Positions 37,068 to 45,852 of a stretch of DNA of 64,000 bases are shown piece after piece. The stretch is from positions 1 through 64,000 of the forward strand of contig DATHDP010000098.1 in NCBI GenBank assembly GCA_035318985.1, read 5' to 3'. This stretch comes from VBAS01 sp035318985. GTDB taxonomy: Bacteria; Bacteroidota; Bacteroidia; Chitinophagales; Chitinophagaceae. Every line of letters starts with the position of its first letter. The first letter of the stretch is position 1. The position numbers and the translations under genes are program-made. The notes beneath the pieces are model-generated. The model was not told the origin of the DNA. It saw nothing but the letters and a program-made list of their open reading frames with translations, and did no database searches.

Positions 37068-37826
37068 TTGGTTATTAATTTAAAGAACGGTTTTGCAGAA
37101 GCCGGTAATGCTATATTATTTATTGCACGGTTTTTTAGGGAAGCTATTAAACCGCCTTATGAAATAAAAGAATTTATACGGCAATGCTATATCATAGGAT
37201 ATAAGTCCATGCCGTTAGTGGCAATTACCGGTTTTATTATGGGATTGGTGCTAACTATTCAGTCACGCCCTACATTGGCAGAGTTTGGTGCAGAGTCCTG
37301 GTTGCCTGGTATGGTTGCACTTTCATTGATACGTGAAATTGCTCCTGTGATCACAGCATTGATCTGTGCAGGAAAAATTTCTTCCGGTATCGGCGCTGAA
37401 TTAGGTTCCATGAAAGTAACCGAGCAAATAGATGCAATGGAAGTTTCTGCCATTAACCCGTATAAATATTTAGTAGTTACAAGAGTACTGGCTACTACAC
37501 TCATGGTCCCTCTTTTAGTTGTATTCGCAGATGGCATTGGAATTTTAGGCGGTTATGTTGGGGTTAATATTCATAGTGATGTGACCATGTACCGTTACTT
37601 TTCACAGGTACTGTCCTCACTTGACTTTTTAGATATTGTACCTGCCACTATTAAAACTTTTTTCTTTGGATTTTTCATTGGTTTGATTGGCTGCTACAAA
37701 GGATTTACTGCAGCCAATGGGACTGAAAGTGTGGGCAAGGCTGCCAACTCTGCAGTAGTAACAGCATCCCTTGCAATATTTATTATAGATATGATGGCTG
37801 TACAATTAACTGATCTTTTTTTCTGA
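37068..37826 (+). CDS. mlaE: MlaE-family ABC transporter permease
   Basis: The 252-aa inner-membrane permease has MlaE signatures: the EFIRQCYIIGYKSMPLVAI opening, GMVALSLIREIAPVITAL, and the SMKVTEQIDAMEVSAINPYK coupling segment, with about five membrane helices. It works with the ATPase and the MCE protein encoded next to move phospholipids between the membranes. The start codon is TTG (37068-37070); no closer ATG precedes the conserved part. It is followed 6 bp later by the ATPase gene. Confidence 0.92.
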   Translation: MVINLKNGFAEAGNAILFIARFFREAIKPPYEIKEFIRQCYIIGYKSMPLVAITGFIMGLVLTIQSRPTLAEFGAESWLPGMVALSLIREIAPVITALICAGKISSGIGAELGSMKVTEQIDAMEVSAINPYKYLVVTRVLATTLMVPLLVVFADGIGILGGYVGVNIHSDVTMYRYFSQVLSSLDFLDIVPATIKTFFFGFFIGLIGCYKGFTAANGTESVGKAANSAVVTASLAIFIIDMMAVQLTDLFF

Positions 37827-37832
37827 AATAAA

Positions 37833-38636
37833 ATGATACAAGTAGAAACAAATACAATAAAGCAAACGGTTGCTGATCACTTAAACCCTGAAATAAATAC
37901 TAAAGCCGGGCCTGTGATAAATATAAAAGGCCTGTATAAATCATTTGGAAAAAATACAGATATACTAAAAGGGGTAGATCTTACTGTAAACAAAGGTGAG
38001 AACCTGGTAGTATTAGGGAAGTCAGGATCTGGTAAATCAGTATTAATAAAATGCCTGGTGGGATTAGTTGTTGCCGACAGAGGCGAATTAAAAGTGTTTG
38101 ATACGGATATTGTCAACCTGAATAACCAACAACTAAATGCAATAAGAGTCAGGATTGGTTTTCTTTTTCAAAATTCGGCGCTGTATGATTCAATGACCGT
38201 AAGAGAAAATCTTTTATTTCCTCTAAAACGTCATTCGAAAAAATTAACGAGCAAAGAAGCAGAGCAATCAGTAAATGAAGCATTGGAAAGTGTGGGGCTA
38301 AAAGAAGCAATTGATAAAATGCCTTCGGAATTATCAGGTGGTATGCGCAAGAGGATCGGGTTGGCACGTACACTTATATTACGTCCTGAGATCATACTTT
38401 ATGACGAACCAACTACCGGGTTAGATACTATCACTTCCAGGGAAATAAGTGAATTGATATTGCACATTCAAAAAAAATATAAAACAACCTCGATCATCAT
38501 AACTCATGATATGGCTTGTGCAAAGCTTACCGGAGACAGATTGGTGATCCTAAAAGATGGAGTGATGGTAGCAGAAGGCAGTTATGAAGCATTGGAGAAA
38601 AGCAACGATCCATGGGTTCGTTCTTTTTTTATTTGA
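37833..38636 (+). CDS. mlaF: MlaF-like ABC transporter ATPase
   Basis: The 267-aa ATPase has Walker A GKSGSGKSVL, Q-loop FLFQNSALYDSMTV, signature LSGGMRKRIGLARTL and Walker B IILYDEPTTGLD, plus a switch His in IIITHD. The N-terminal 35 residues (before INIKGLYKSFGK) are an extra, polar stretch. The order mlaE-mlaF-mlaD with 6- and 21-bp gaps is the usual Mla import/export operon. Direction of transport cannot be told from sequence. Confidence 0.94.
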   Translation: MIQVETNTIKQTVADHLNPEINTKAGPVINIKGLYKSFGKNTDILKGVDLTVNKGENLVVLGKSGSGKSVLIKCLVGLVVADRGELKVFDTDIVNLNNQQLNAIRVRIGFLFQNSALYDSMTVRENLLFPLKRHSKKLTSKEAEQSVNEALESVGLKEAIDKMPSELSGGMRKRIGLARTLILRPEIILYDEPTTGLDTITSREISELILHIQKKYKTTSIIITHDMACAKLTGDRLVILKDGVMVAEGSYEALEKSNDPWVRSFFI

Positions 38637-38657
38637 TCATTTATAAAAAATTAAGTT

Positions 38658-39548
38658 ATGCGTAAAGAATCAGGGTTCACATGGAAATTGGGAATCTTTG
38701 TAATACTAGGGTTAGTGGTGTTTGTTTCAACTATTTATTTTGTTGGCAAGCAAAAAAATATATTTGGAAATACCTTTCACTTAAAAGCAATGTTCAAAAC
38801 AGTGAGTGGTTTGAAAGTGGGAAACAATGTTCGTTTTTCGGGTATAAATATTGGCAATGTAAATGAAGTAGAATTATTAACGGACACTTCTGTAATGGTG
38901 GACCTTGTGATCAGAAAAAAATACCAGGAATTCATTAAAAAAGATGCAATGGCAAGCATTGGCTCCGATGGGCTGATGGGTGACAAAGTATTAACTATTT
39001 CTCCCGGCACATCCGATAAAAGCCCGGTAAATAACGGAGATATTATCCTGACAAAAAATGCAATTGAAATGGAGGATGTAATGCTGAGTGCAAAAACAAG
39101 TGTCGACAATGCGGGCATTATTACAGCACAGCTTGCAGAATTTACCACTAAGATGAATACAGGAAACGGTGCCCTGTCAAAACTGATCAGTGATGAAAAA
39201 TTCTCCAATAGCCTGCAAAGTACACTTGTCAACCTGCAAACAGCTTCCAATGAGTTTGCTGTGTTTACTGCAAAACTTAATAGTGGAGGATTGAGTGAAT
39301 CCCTTGACACTACCATGCGTAATATACAGGGAGCCACAAAAGGGTTAAATGAAAATATGGAAGCAGCAAAAAGTAATTTTCTATTAAAAGGTTTTTTTAA
39401 CAAAAAGAAAAAGGCAGATGCTAAAAGAGCTGCGGAATTAAAAAAGGAAGAAGAAAAATGGAAAAAACAACAACTTAAAAATACAGCTGATTCAATAAAA
39501 AACGCCACGCTGGTAATTCCTGTAAAAAAAGTACCAGATGGTTTATAA
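38658..39548 (+). CDS. mlaD: MlaD-type MCE-domain protein
   Basis: The 296-aa protein has one N-terminal membrane helix (about 12-28, LGIFVILGLVVFVSTIYF) and an MCE domain (about 38-115, LKVGNNVRFSGINIGNVNEV, GLMGDKVLTISPG). A long helical region follows, then a Lys/Glu/Ala-rich tail (about 245-285, KKKKADAKRAAELKKEEE). It is periplasmic, anchored in the inner membrane, and binds lipids in the Mla complex. It is last in the operon. Confidence 0.92.
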   Translation: MRKESGFTWKLGIFVILGLVVFVSTIYFVGKQKNIFGNTFHLKAMFKTVSGLKVGNNVRFSGINIGNVNEVELLTDTSVMVDLVIRKKYQEFIKKDAMASIGSDGLMGDKVLTISPGTSDKSPVNNGDIILTKNAIEMEDVMLSAKTSVDNAGIITAQLAEFTTKMNTGNGALSKLISDEKFSNSLQSTLVNLQTASNEFAVFTAKLNSGGLSESLDTTMRNIQGATKGLNENMEAAKSNFLLKGFFNKKKKADAKRAAELKKEEEKWKKQQLKNTADSIKNATLVIPVKKVPDGL

Positions 39549-39579
39549 GCCTGGTCGAAATTTATTCTTCTTAAATGTA

Positions 39580-39614
39580 TGAATCATGTAATTAATTTTA
39601 AAAACTATGTAACA
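39580..39614 (+). promoter_or_regulatory. Site C of the shared GTAAC-N16-RTAACA element
   Basis: TGAATCATGTAAT, 16 bp, GTAACA. It lies 64 bp before the alpha/beta hydrolase start. Confidence 0.65.
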
Positions 39615-39678
39615 CCTCTTCCTGAACGAGTGGTCAACTTTGCATAGTATACATTAATTATTCCTCAAAAATAAAATC

Positions 39679-40539
39679 ATGCGTCTTATTGGTAATAATA
39701 TCAGCACACCTGTTAATAATCTTACTGTCAGCTACAGTGATCATGGACCCGATGATGCGCCTATTATCATCTTCATCCATGGATTCCCGTTAAATAAATC
39801 CATGTGGGACATACAGGTAGAATCATTAAAGGAGAATTACAGAGTGATAGCGTATGATATCCGCGGACATGGAAATTCTGATCCCGGTATGGATGAATTC
39901 TTTATTGAACTTTTTGTTAACGACCTTCTCCGTCTCATGGAAAAATTAGGGATTGAAAAATCAATCTTGTGTGGCTTATCCCTGGGCGGATACATTGCAT
40001 TAAATGCAGTTTTAAAATATCCGGATCGTTTTGATGGGCTTATTTTAAATGATACACAATGTATAGCTGATACACCCGAAATAAAAGAAAACAGGTGTAA
40101 CGCAATTATCCGAATTAAAGAAAAAGGAGTAGAACAGTATGCTGATGAAAGTATATCAAAACTTTTTTCACCTGGATCTTTCACAAAAAAGAAAAATGAA
40201 ATTGCTGCAGTGAAGGAGATGATCGTAAGTACTCCGAAACAGTCACTTTGTAATACGCTGCATGCTTTGGCAGAACGTAAAGAGACCTGCACCCAATTAT
40301 CGGAAATAAATATTCCCGTACTTATCATGGTTGGCAAAGAAGATAAAATAACCCCAATTGCCGCCGCGCAGCAGATGCATGAAAAGATAGCGAATTCAAA
40401 ACTGGAAATTATTCAACAGGCAGGTCATCTAAGCAATCTCGAGAATGCCACTTCATTCAATACTCACCTGGTGAAATTTTTAGAGTTCGTTAGCAAAAAG
40501 TCATCTTTAGTAAAAAACGCTGCACTTAACCAGCACTAA
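39679..40539 (+). CDS. Alpha/beta-fold hydrolase
   Basis: The 286-aa enzyme has the oxyanion motif FIHGFPLNKSMW, the nucleophile elbow CGLSLGGYIA (Ser), a catalytic Asp in VGKEDKITP and His in QQAGHLSNLE. This is the RsbQ/3-oxoadipate-enol-lactonase type with a small cap (about 140-200). The substrate is unknown. It has its own site C upstream and stands alone between the Mla operon and the regulator operon, and is probably part of the same stress regulon. Confidence 0.9.
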   Translation: MRLIGNNISTPVNNLTVSYSDHGPDDAPIIIFIHGFPLNKSMWDIQVESLKENYRVIAYDIRGHGNSDPGMDEFFIELFVNDLLRLMEKLGIEKSILCGLSLGGYIALNAVLKYPDRFDGLILNDTQCIADTPEIKENRCNAIIRIKEKGVEQYADESISKLFSPGSFTKKKNEIAAVKEMIVSTPKQSLCNTLHALAERKETCTQLSEINIPVLIMVGKEDKITPIAAAQQMHEKIANSKLEIIQQAGHLSNLENATSFNTHLVKFLEFVSKKSSLVKNAALNQH

Positions 40540-40562
40540 TTCACCTGAATTCAATTAATGTG

Positions 40563-40597
40563 TGAATTGTGTAACTTATTTGAAGTATTATATAACA
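40563..40597 (+). promoter_or_regulatory. Site B of the shared GTAAC-N16-RTAACA element
   Basis: TGAATTGTGTAAC, 16 bp, ATAACA. It lies 55 bp before the TTG start of the AraC-kinase-receiver operon, so the regulators may control themselves. Confidence 0.7.
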
Positions 40598-40652
40598 TCT
40601 CCCGGACAAAATGACTCACCTTTAGCAGTCCCGGTATAAAAGGTGGAGCTAT

Positions 40653-41270
40653 TTGAAAATATTCATTAAACACATGATAAGCAACCGCTGTAAAATAGCG
40701 GTGAAAGAGGAGCTGAGAAAGCTTGGGCTGCATTTTATCGTCGTTGATCTGGGCGAGGTAGAGATCATGGAAAATATTTCTGCAGAACAACGTGAGCAAA
40801 TGAAAGCCGCATTGTTGATCTCAGGATTTGAATTAATGGACGACAAAAGGGCAATACTGATCGAAAAAATTAAAACTGCAGTTATTGAAATGGTTCATCA
40901 TTCAGATGAAAACATTAAAATAAATTTCTCTGATCATTTGAGTGAAAAATTAAGCCACAATTATACGTACCTGGCAAATTTGTTTTCCGAGGTCCAGGGA
41001 ATCTCGATCGAGCAATTCATCATTGCCCATAAAATTGAGCGGATAAAAGAATTGATCATTTATGATGAGTTAAACATTACAGAGATCGCATGGAAGATGA
41101 ATTACAGCAGTGTTGCTCATTTATCCAATCAATTTAAAAAAGTTACAGGGCTCACTCCTTCGCATTTCAGACAATTAAAAGATAGAAGGCGAAGTTCGAT
41201 TGAAGACATCGGGATCCCGATGACTCCCGGAGCAAATGGCATTGATAAAAGCAAAACCTTAAAAAAATAA
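40653..41270 (+). CDS. AraC-type regulator with HMA-like domain (paralogue)
   Basis: The 205-aa protein is a close paralogue of the one at 32489-33049 over its full length. The start codon is TTG (40653-40655), with a good AGGTGGAG Shine-Dalgarno 4 bp before it. The first Cys of the CxxC pair is lost (KHMISNRCK), so metal binding is likely altered. The HTH region is intact (KIERIKELIIYDELNITEIA, SVAHLSNQFKKVTGLTPSHF). A 17-residue polar tail is unique to this copy. It is first in an operon with a hybrid kinase and a receiver (1-bp gap). Confidence 0.85.
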   Translation: MKIFIKHMISNRCKIAVKEELRKLGLHFIVVDLGEVEIMENISAEQREQMKAALLISGFELMDDKRAILIEKIKTAVIEMVHHSDENIKINFSDHLSEKLSHNYTYLANLFSEVQGISIEQFIIAHKIERIKELIIYDELNITEIAWKMNYSSVAHLSNQFKKVTGLTPSHFRQLKDRRRSSIEDIGIPMTPGANGIDKSKTLKK

Positions 41271-41271
41271 A

Positions 41272-43296
41272 GTGGAAACTACGAACACACAGAAATCTCA
41301 ATATGCCAGAAGTTTGATAGAAGCCAGCCTGGACCCCCTCGTAACTATCAGCACTGAAGGTAAGATCACTGACATGAATGAAGCGATGGCAAGTATTACA
41401 GGTATGACCCGCGAAAAACTGACTGGCACTGACTTCTTCGACTATTTTACTGAACCACAAAAGGCCCGTGAAGTTTACCAGGAAGTGTTTGCAAAAGGAT
41501 TTGTAGCAGACTACCCATTAACTATAAAAGATCATAAACTAACAGATGTGCTATTTAACGGCTCCGTTTATAAAGATGAACAGGGAGGTGTCCTGGGTGC
41601 AGTCGTAGTGGCAAGAGATATTACAGAACAAAAAAGAAATGAAAAAGAATTAATAGAAGCAAAAGTGTTTGCTGAGCTGGCAACATTAATTGCTGAAGAA
41701 GCAAAAGGTAAAGCCGAAACTGCTACAGGGATAGCGGAAGATGCGGTGAAAGCAAAACAGCAGTTTTTGTCAAACATGAGTCATGAGATCCGTACACCCA
41801 TGAATGCGATCATCGGTTTTACGAAAGTGTTGTTGAAAACTGATCTGTCTGCAAAGCAAAAAGAATATTTAACCGCCATCAAACTAAGTGGTGATGCATT
41901 GATCGTGTTGATCAATGATATACTCGACCTGGCAAAAGTAGATGCAGGAAAAATGACTTTTGAACAAACACCCTTCAAACTGGCCATGTCCATATCGGCC
42001 ATGCTTCACATGTTTGAACCAAAGATCCAGGAAAAGAATTTAGAGCTTGTAAAGGAATATGATAATAGTATCCCTGAAGTGTTGTTGGGTGATTCTGTGC
42101 GTTTGCACCAGATCATTTTAAATCTGATAAGTAATGCAGTAAAGTTTACATCAAAAGGAAAAATTACCGTAAGCGTTAATTTAATTCATGAAGATGAACA
42201 GAAAGTCACGATCGAATTTGCAGTGACCGATACTGGAATCGGAATAGCAGCAGATAAAATAGAAAAGATCTTTGAAAATTTTCAGCAAGCCTCCAGCCAT
42301 ACATCAAGATTGTATGGAGGAACGGGGTTAGGCCTTTCAATTGTTAAACAGTTACTAGAACCACAGGGTGGAAGCATCCGGGTAAAAAGTAAAATTGATG
42401 AGGGCTCAGTTTTCAGTTTCACTTTAGATTTTCAAAAAACGAATGCTGAAGTGGAAGCAGAAGCAGAAATACTTGAACTGGATCCGAAAATTAAAAATAT
42501 TAAAGTATTGGTGGTTGAAGATATTACCCTCAACCAGCTACTGATGAAAACATTGCTGGATGATTTCGGATTTGAACATGATATTGCTGCCAATGGGAAG
42601 ATAGCGATCGAAAAATTATCTCAAAAAAGCGCCGACGGAACAATTAAATCGTATGATATTATTTTAATGGATCTGCAGATGCCAGAAATGAACGGATTTG
42701 AGGCAACAGAGTTCATTCGCAAAAAAATGAATTCTAAGATCCCCATTATTGCTTTAACGGCTGATGTTACCACTGTTGACCTGGCAAAATGCAAAGCCGT
42801 TGGCATGAATGATTATATCGCAAAGCCAGTTGATGAGAGAATTTTGTATAGTAAAATAATCGGGTTAGTAAGAAAGCCTGCGATGATAAAATATTCTGAC
42901 GATAAAGGAAATGAAACCGCTCAAAGTGAAAAAATAAAATATACTGACCTGGCTTACCTGGTCCGCCGAACCAAATCTGACCCGAAACTGATGATGGAAA
43001 TGATCTCACTTTACCTGGAGCAAACTCCACCCCTGATCACTATAATGAAAAAAAGTTTCAGGGACAAAGACTGGGGTGCGTTGCGTGCAACTGTACATAA
43101 AATGATCCCTTCATTTTCAATAATGGGTATCAGTACAGATTTTGAAAACATGGCAAAAAAAATTCAGGATTATGCAAACTCACAACAATTGGCAGATGGA
43201 ATACATGACATGGTTTTACAGCTTGAAAATGTTTGTACACAGGCATGTAAAGAGTTAACAGAAGAATTTCATTCGCTTAAAAATGCTGGTTCATGA
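41272..43296 (+). CDS. PAS hybrid histidine kinase with REC and HPt domains
   Basis: The 674-aa soluble kinase has a PAS domain (about 10-120), a coiled coil (120-165), HisKA with His 171 (MSHEIRTPMNAI), HATPase (N-box HQIILNLISNAVKF, G1 DTGIGI, G2 GGTGLGLSI), a receiver (about 410-530, phosphoacceptor Asp 467 in ILMDLQMPEMNG, Lys in YIAKPVD) and an HPt domain (about 560-670, His 609 in TVHKMIPSFS). All relay residues are present. The start codon is GTG, 1 bp after the AraC-like gene stop. It has no membrane helix, so the signal is cytosolic. The stop overlaps the next start (ATGA). Confidence 0.94.
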   Translation: METTNTQKSQYARSLIEASLDPLVTISTEGKITDMNEAMASITGMTREKLTGTDFFDYFTEPQKAREVYQEVFAKGFVADYPLTIKDHKLTDVLFNGSVYKDEQGGVLGAVVVARDITEQKRNEKELIEAKVFAELATLIAEEAKGKAETATGIAEDAVKAKQQFLSNMSHEIRTPMNAIIGFTKVLLKTDLSAKQKEYLTAIKLSGDALIVLINDILDLAKVDAGKMTFEQTPFKLAMSISAMLHMFEPKIQEKNLELVKEYDNSIPEVLLGDSVRLHQIILNLISNAVKFTSKGKITVSVNLIHEDEQKVTIEFAVTDTGIGIAADKIEKIFENFQQASSHTSRLYGGTGLGLSIVKQLLEPQGGSIRVKSKIDEGSVFSFTLDFQKTNAEVEAEAEILELDPKIKNIKVLVVEDITLNQLLMKTLLDDFGFEHDIAANGKIAIEKLSQKSADGTIKSYDIILMDLQMPEMNGFEATEFIRKKMNSKIPIIALTADVTTVDLAKCKAVGMNDYIAKPVDERILYSKIIGLVRKPAMIKYSDDKGNETAQSEKIKYTDLAYLVRRTKSDPKLMMEMISLYLEQTPPLITIMKKSFRDKDWGALRATVHKMIPSFSIMGISTDFENMAKKIQDYANSQQLADGIHDMVLQLENVCTQACKELTEEFHSLKNAGS

Positions 43297-43727
43297 TACA
43301 AGAAAACAAAATACACCTGTTCCTGGTTGATGATGATGCTTTATTTCTGAAATCATTGGAAATTGAATTTCATCATCATACGGAATTCACTGTTGAAACT
43401 TTTGCAACAGGTGAACTTTGCGTGGAAAATTTATCTCACAACCCTGATGTAATTATTTTAGATTATCATTTGAATGGCGTTGATAAAAATGCAATGAATG
43501 GTATAGAAACGCTGGATAAAATAAAGGCATTAAAACCGGATATCCCTGTGGTGATGTTATCCTCACAGGACAAAATAGATGTGGCGATCAGCTGTATGCA
43601 TCACAGGGCTTTTGATTATGTAGTGAAAAGCGAAACTGCTTTCCTTCGTTTGCAAAAAAATATTACTGCTTTTTTTCATCACGAAAAAATAGAAAAAGAG
43701 TTGAACTGGTATATGGCAAGAATGTAG
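43293..43727 (+). CDS. Single-domain response regulator
   Basis: The 144-aa receiver has acidic residues DDD at 13-15, phosphoacceptor Asp 57 in VIILDYHL, Ser 90/91 in MLSSQD and Lys 112 in YVVKSE. A short loop (NGVDKNAMNG) follows the Asp. There is no output domain; the last residues are a helix (HEKIEKELNWYMA). The start overlaps the hybrid kinase stop by 4 bp, so it is probably its phosphorylation partner, acting by protein-protein contact, perhaps on the AraC-like protein. Confidence 0.92.
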   Translation: MIQENKIHLFLVDDDALFLKSLEIEFHHHTEFTVETFATGELCVENLSHNPDVIILDYHLNGVDKNAMNGIETLDKIKALKPDIPVVMLSSQDKIDVAISCMHHRAFDYVVKSETAFLRLQKNITAFFHHEKIEKELNWYMARM

Positions 43728-43783
43728 CAACTCATGATATTTTCAAGAAAAATTCCCGCCTGTTGTTGTAAAAATTACTGTTA

Positions 43784-43807
43784 GTCAAAAGCTGCCCTAT
43801 TTGAAAT
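43784..43807. repeat. Repeat r1 (copy 1)
   Basis: GTCAAAAGCTGCCCTATTTG plus AAAT recurs with 4 mismatches at 45853-45876. It overlaps a CTATTTG/CAAATAG palindrome (43797-43814). It lies in the 241-bp gap 43728-43968 upstream of site D. Confidence 0.5.
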
Positions 43808-43867
43808 CAAATAGTGGCAAAATCTATGAAATAGGACCCGGTTACAAACTTAACACAGCGAAACATG

Positions 43868-43902
43868 TGAATGATGTAAGTTATTCCTTTAGTTATATAA
43901 CA
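43868..43902 (+). promoter_or_regulatory. Site D of the shared GTAAC-N16-RTAACA element
   Basis: TGAATGATGTAAG, 16 bp, ATAACA. It lies 66 bp before the OmpA/thrombospondin-3 start. Confidence 0.65.
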
Positions 43903-43968
43903 CTTACCATTACAGATACACCAACCTTTGTGGTTATTAATTTTTTCACAAATACTAAAACTAATATT

Positions 43969-45033
43969 ATGTATTTTATAAAAATTGCAAGGCTATTTAC
44001 TGTTATACTCCTTGTAGCTGTGTGTTCGCCAGTATATTCACAAACAAAATCACCGTCAAAATTTGATATGAAAAAAGATGGTGATGGCGATGGTGTTAAA
44101 AACAAAATAGATAAATGTGCTTCTACCCCTCCCGGTGTTGCGGTAGATGGTACCGGTTGCCCGGTTGATACTGATAAAGATGGGGTAGCAGATTATTTAG
44201 ATAAATGTCCTTCTATACCCGGTACTGCAGGTATGAATGGCTGCCAGGATAAAGACAAAGACGGTGTAAGTGATAATAATGATCTATGCCCGGATGTTCC
44301 AGGTGATACAAGATTTGAAGGTTGTCCTGATAGTGATGGTGATGGCATAGAAGATTCAAAAGACAAATGCCCCAACGCAAAAGGATCTGATATGTTCATG
44401 GGTTGTCCGGATACAGATAAAGATGGTGTGCAGGATGCAAATGATAAATGCCCGGATACTAAAACGGGAATTAAAGTAGATGTAAACGGATGTCCGGCAG
44501 ATAGCGACAGAGATGGAATTCTGGATGCAGACGATAAATGCCCGGATACTAAAATGGGAGTTGCAGTAAATACTATGGGATGCCCTGCAGATACAGATGG
44601 AGATGGTGTATTGGATGCAGACGATAAATGTCCTGGAGTGATAGGTGATATAACTAACTACGGGTGTCCACTTGCAAAAAAAGAAATTCCAAAAAGATTA
44701 GAGTTTGCTACCCGCAAGATCAGTTTTGAAAAAGGAAATGCATTACTAAAAGTTAGTTTTTTTCCGATGCTGGATGAAGTAGCAAATATCCTGAAAGAAT
44801 ATCCTGACTATAATTTAAGAATAGGAGGCCATGCAGATGGAATTGAGAAAGATCCAACTACTATTTCTCAGACCCGTGCCGATGTGGTAAAATCTTACCT
44901 ATTGGGTAAGGGTGTGGGTAATAGCAGGACCGTAACAACCGGATATAGCAAAACAAGACCTGCTGCTTCAAACGCAAACGAAACTGGTAGAGGACAAAAT
45001 AGAAGAGTTGAATTAGAATTGTATGTAAGATAA
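43969..45033 (+). CDS. Thrombospondin type 3 / OmpA outer-membrane protein
   Basis: The 354-aa product starts at MYFIKIARLFTVILLVAVCS, a signal peptide ending near VYSQ. An in-frame TTG 168 bp upstream is rejected, since that stretch is intergenic and holds site D. Residues about 30-235 are calcium-binding thrombospondin type 3 repeats (DTDKDGVADYLDKCP, DSDGDGIEDSKDKCP and similar, about eight units). Residues about 240-354 are an OmpA_C domain (LRIGGHADG, GQNRRVELELYVR). The protein should bridge the outer membrane and peptidoglycan. It lacks the usual eight-strand barrel. Confidence 0.9.
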   Translation: MYFIKIARLFTVILLVAVCSPVYSQTKSPSKFDMKKDGDGDGVKNKIDKCASTPPGVAVDGTGCPVDTDKDGVADYLDKCPSIPGTAGMNGCQDKDKDGVSDNNDLCPDVPGDTRFEGCPDSDGDGIEDSKDKCPNAKGSDMFMGCPDTDKDGVQDANDKCPDTKTGIKVDVNGCPADSDRDGILDADDKCPDTKMGVAVNTMGCPADTDGDGVLDADDKCPGVIGDITNYGCPLAKKEIPKRLEFATRKISFEKGNALLKVSFFPMLDEVANILKEYPDYNLRIGGHADGIEKDPTTISQTRADVVKSYLLGKGVGNSRTVTTGYSKTRPAASNANETGRGQNRRVELELYVR

Positions 45034-45068
45034 GAGGCGCTTTCTTTTATAAAATAATTTACCCTTGA

Positions 45069-45125
45069 AACTTATAACCACTGGTAAAAACTGGTGGTTA
45101 TTCTTCTTTCGGAACTTTCAGTTCC
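45069..45125. repeat. 57-bp duplication of antiporter 3' end (ectopic copy)
   Basis: The segment is 56/57 identical to 45976-46032, which contains the last nine codons, the stop and the downstream hairpin of the antiporter gene. Here it lies behind the OmpA gene without any antiporter gene. The hairpin AACCACTGGT/ACTGGTGGTT at its left end is shared. Confidence 0.85.
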
Positions 45126-45134
45126 GAATTTTTT
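45108..45134 (+). terminator. Rho-independent terminator after OmpA gene
   Basis: TTCGGAACT/AGTTCCGAA stem with a 3-nt loop and a T6 run. The left arm and loop come from the duplicated antiporter 3' end; the CGAA end and T run are specific to this copy. Confidence 0.75.
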
Positions 45135-45157
45135 AACAAACAAAATAAAATCGAAAA

Positions 45158-45823
45158 ATGAAACAAATTAAATTAGTGGTGACTGCGGCTCTTGTGATAA
45201 CTGGATTTATCGCATGCAAAAATTCTCAGACAATAGCCCAACAAGATGCAATGAATTTAAACAGTTATGTAGATTCAATAGGAAACCTCACCCCGGTTTA
45301 TACGGCGGCTTATTGGTCTGACCTTGATAACGGATACCGGGTAAGAGTAGCTAAAACAGATAATACAATGGCTACGCTGGAAACCTCTGATAAAGCAAAA
45401 CTGGATGAAAGTAAAATACAATACGCTGTATTGAAAACCACTTATGAATTAAAGATCAAAGAAACCGAAACAAGTGCTGCACCAGATTACAGGCAAGCAT
45501 TAAGAAACAACTTATTTGGAGAAGGCATGATCGGCTCTGATATGAGTTTTGGTTTTGCAACTGCCGATAATTTACTGAGCATCTACAGGAAATTTGTAAA
45601 TACGGTGGACGAAAACAAAAATAAATATAGTCGTGAAGACTGGGATGAAATAAAAGTATTGTATGAGGCATTGGATACCCGTAAGAATACAGTTGAAAAA
45701 CAGCTTCCCGATGGCGATAATACGAAAATAGCTGGCTTGAAAATAAAATTCTCTCTTATTAAAGCAACACATAGAGGTGGGACAAAGGGTGAAGAAAATA
45801 AAGCTGCGAAAGAAAAAGCATAA
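45158..45823 (+). CDS. Lipoprotein, possibly DUF6565-like
   Basis: The 221-aa protein has a lipobox ITGFIAC (Cys 20) and a helical, charged body with SYVDSIGNLTPVYTAAYWSD and EDWDEIKVLYEALDTRKNTV. The tail is Lys/Glu-rich (KGEENKAAKEKA). The pattern SYVDS...PVYT resembles stress-related lipoproteins of Bacteroidota (DUF6565 as I recall). It lies between the two antiporter-end copies. The function is unknown. Confidence 0.65.
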   Translation: MKQIKLVVTAALVITGFIACKNSQTIAQQDAMNLNSYVDSIGNLTPVYTAAYWSDLDNGYRVRVAKTDNTMATLETSDKAKLDESKIQYAVLKTTYELKIKETETSAAPDYRQALRNNLFGEGMIGSDMSFGFATADNLLSIYRKFVNTVDENKNKYSREDWDEIKVLYEALDTRKNTVEKQLPDGDNTKIAGLKIKFSLIKATHRGGTKGEENKAAKEKA

Positions 45824-45852
45824 GAATATTTATTTCCCTAATCGCTTCTGAG

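Noticed and set aside
43801..43968. Upstream extension of the OmpA/thrombospondin gene from a TTG
   Set aside because: The extension would precede a clear signal peptide and cover site D; the ATG at 43969 is far better.
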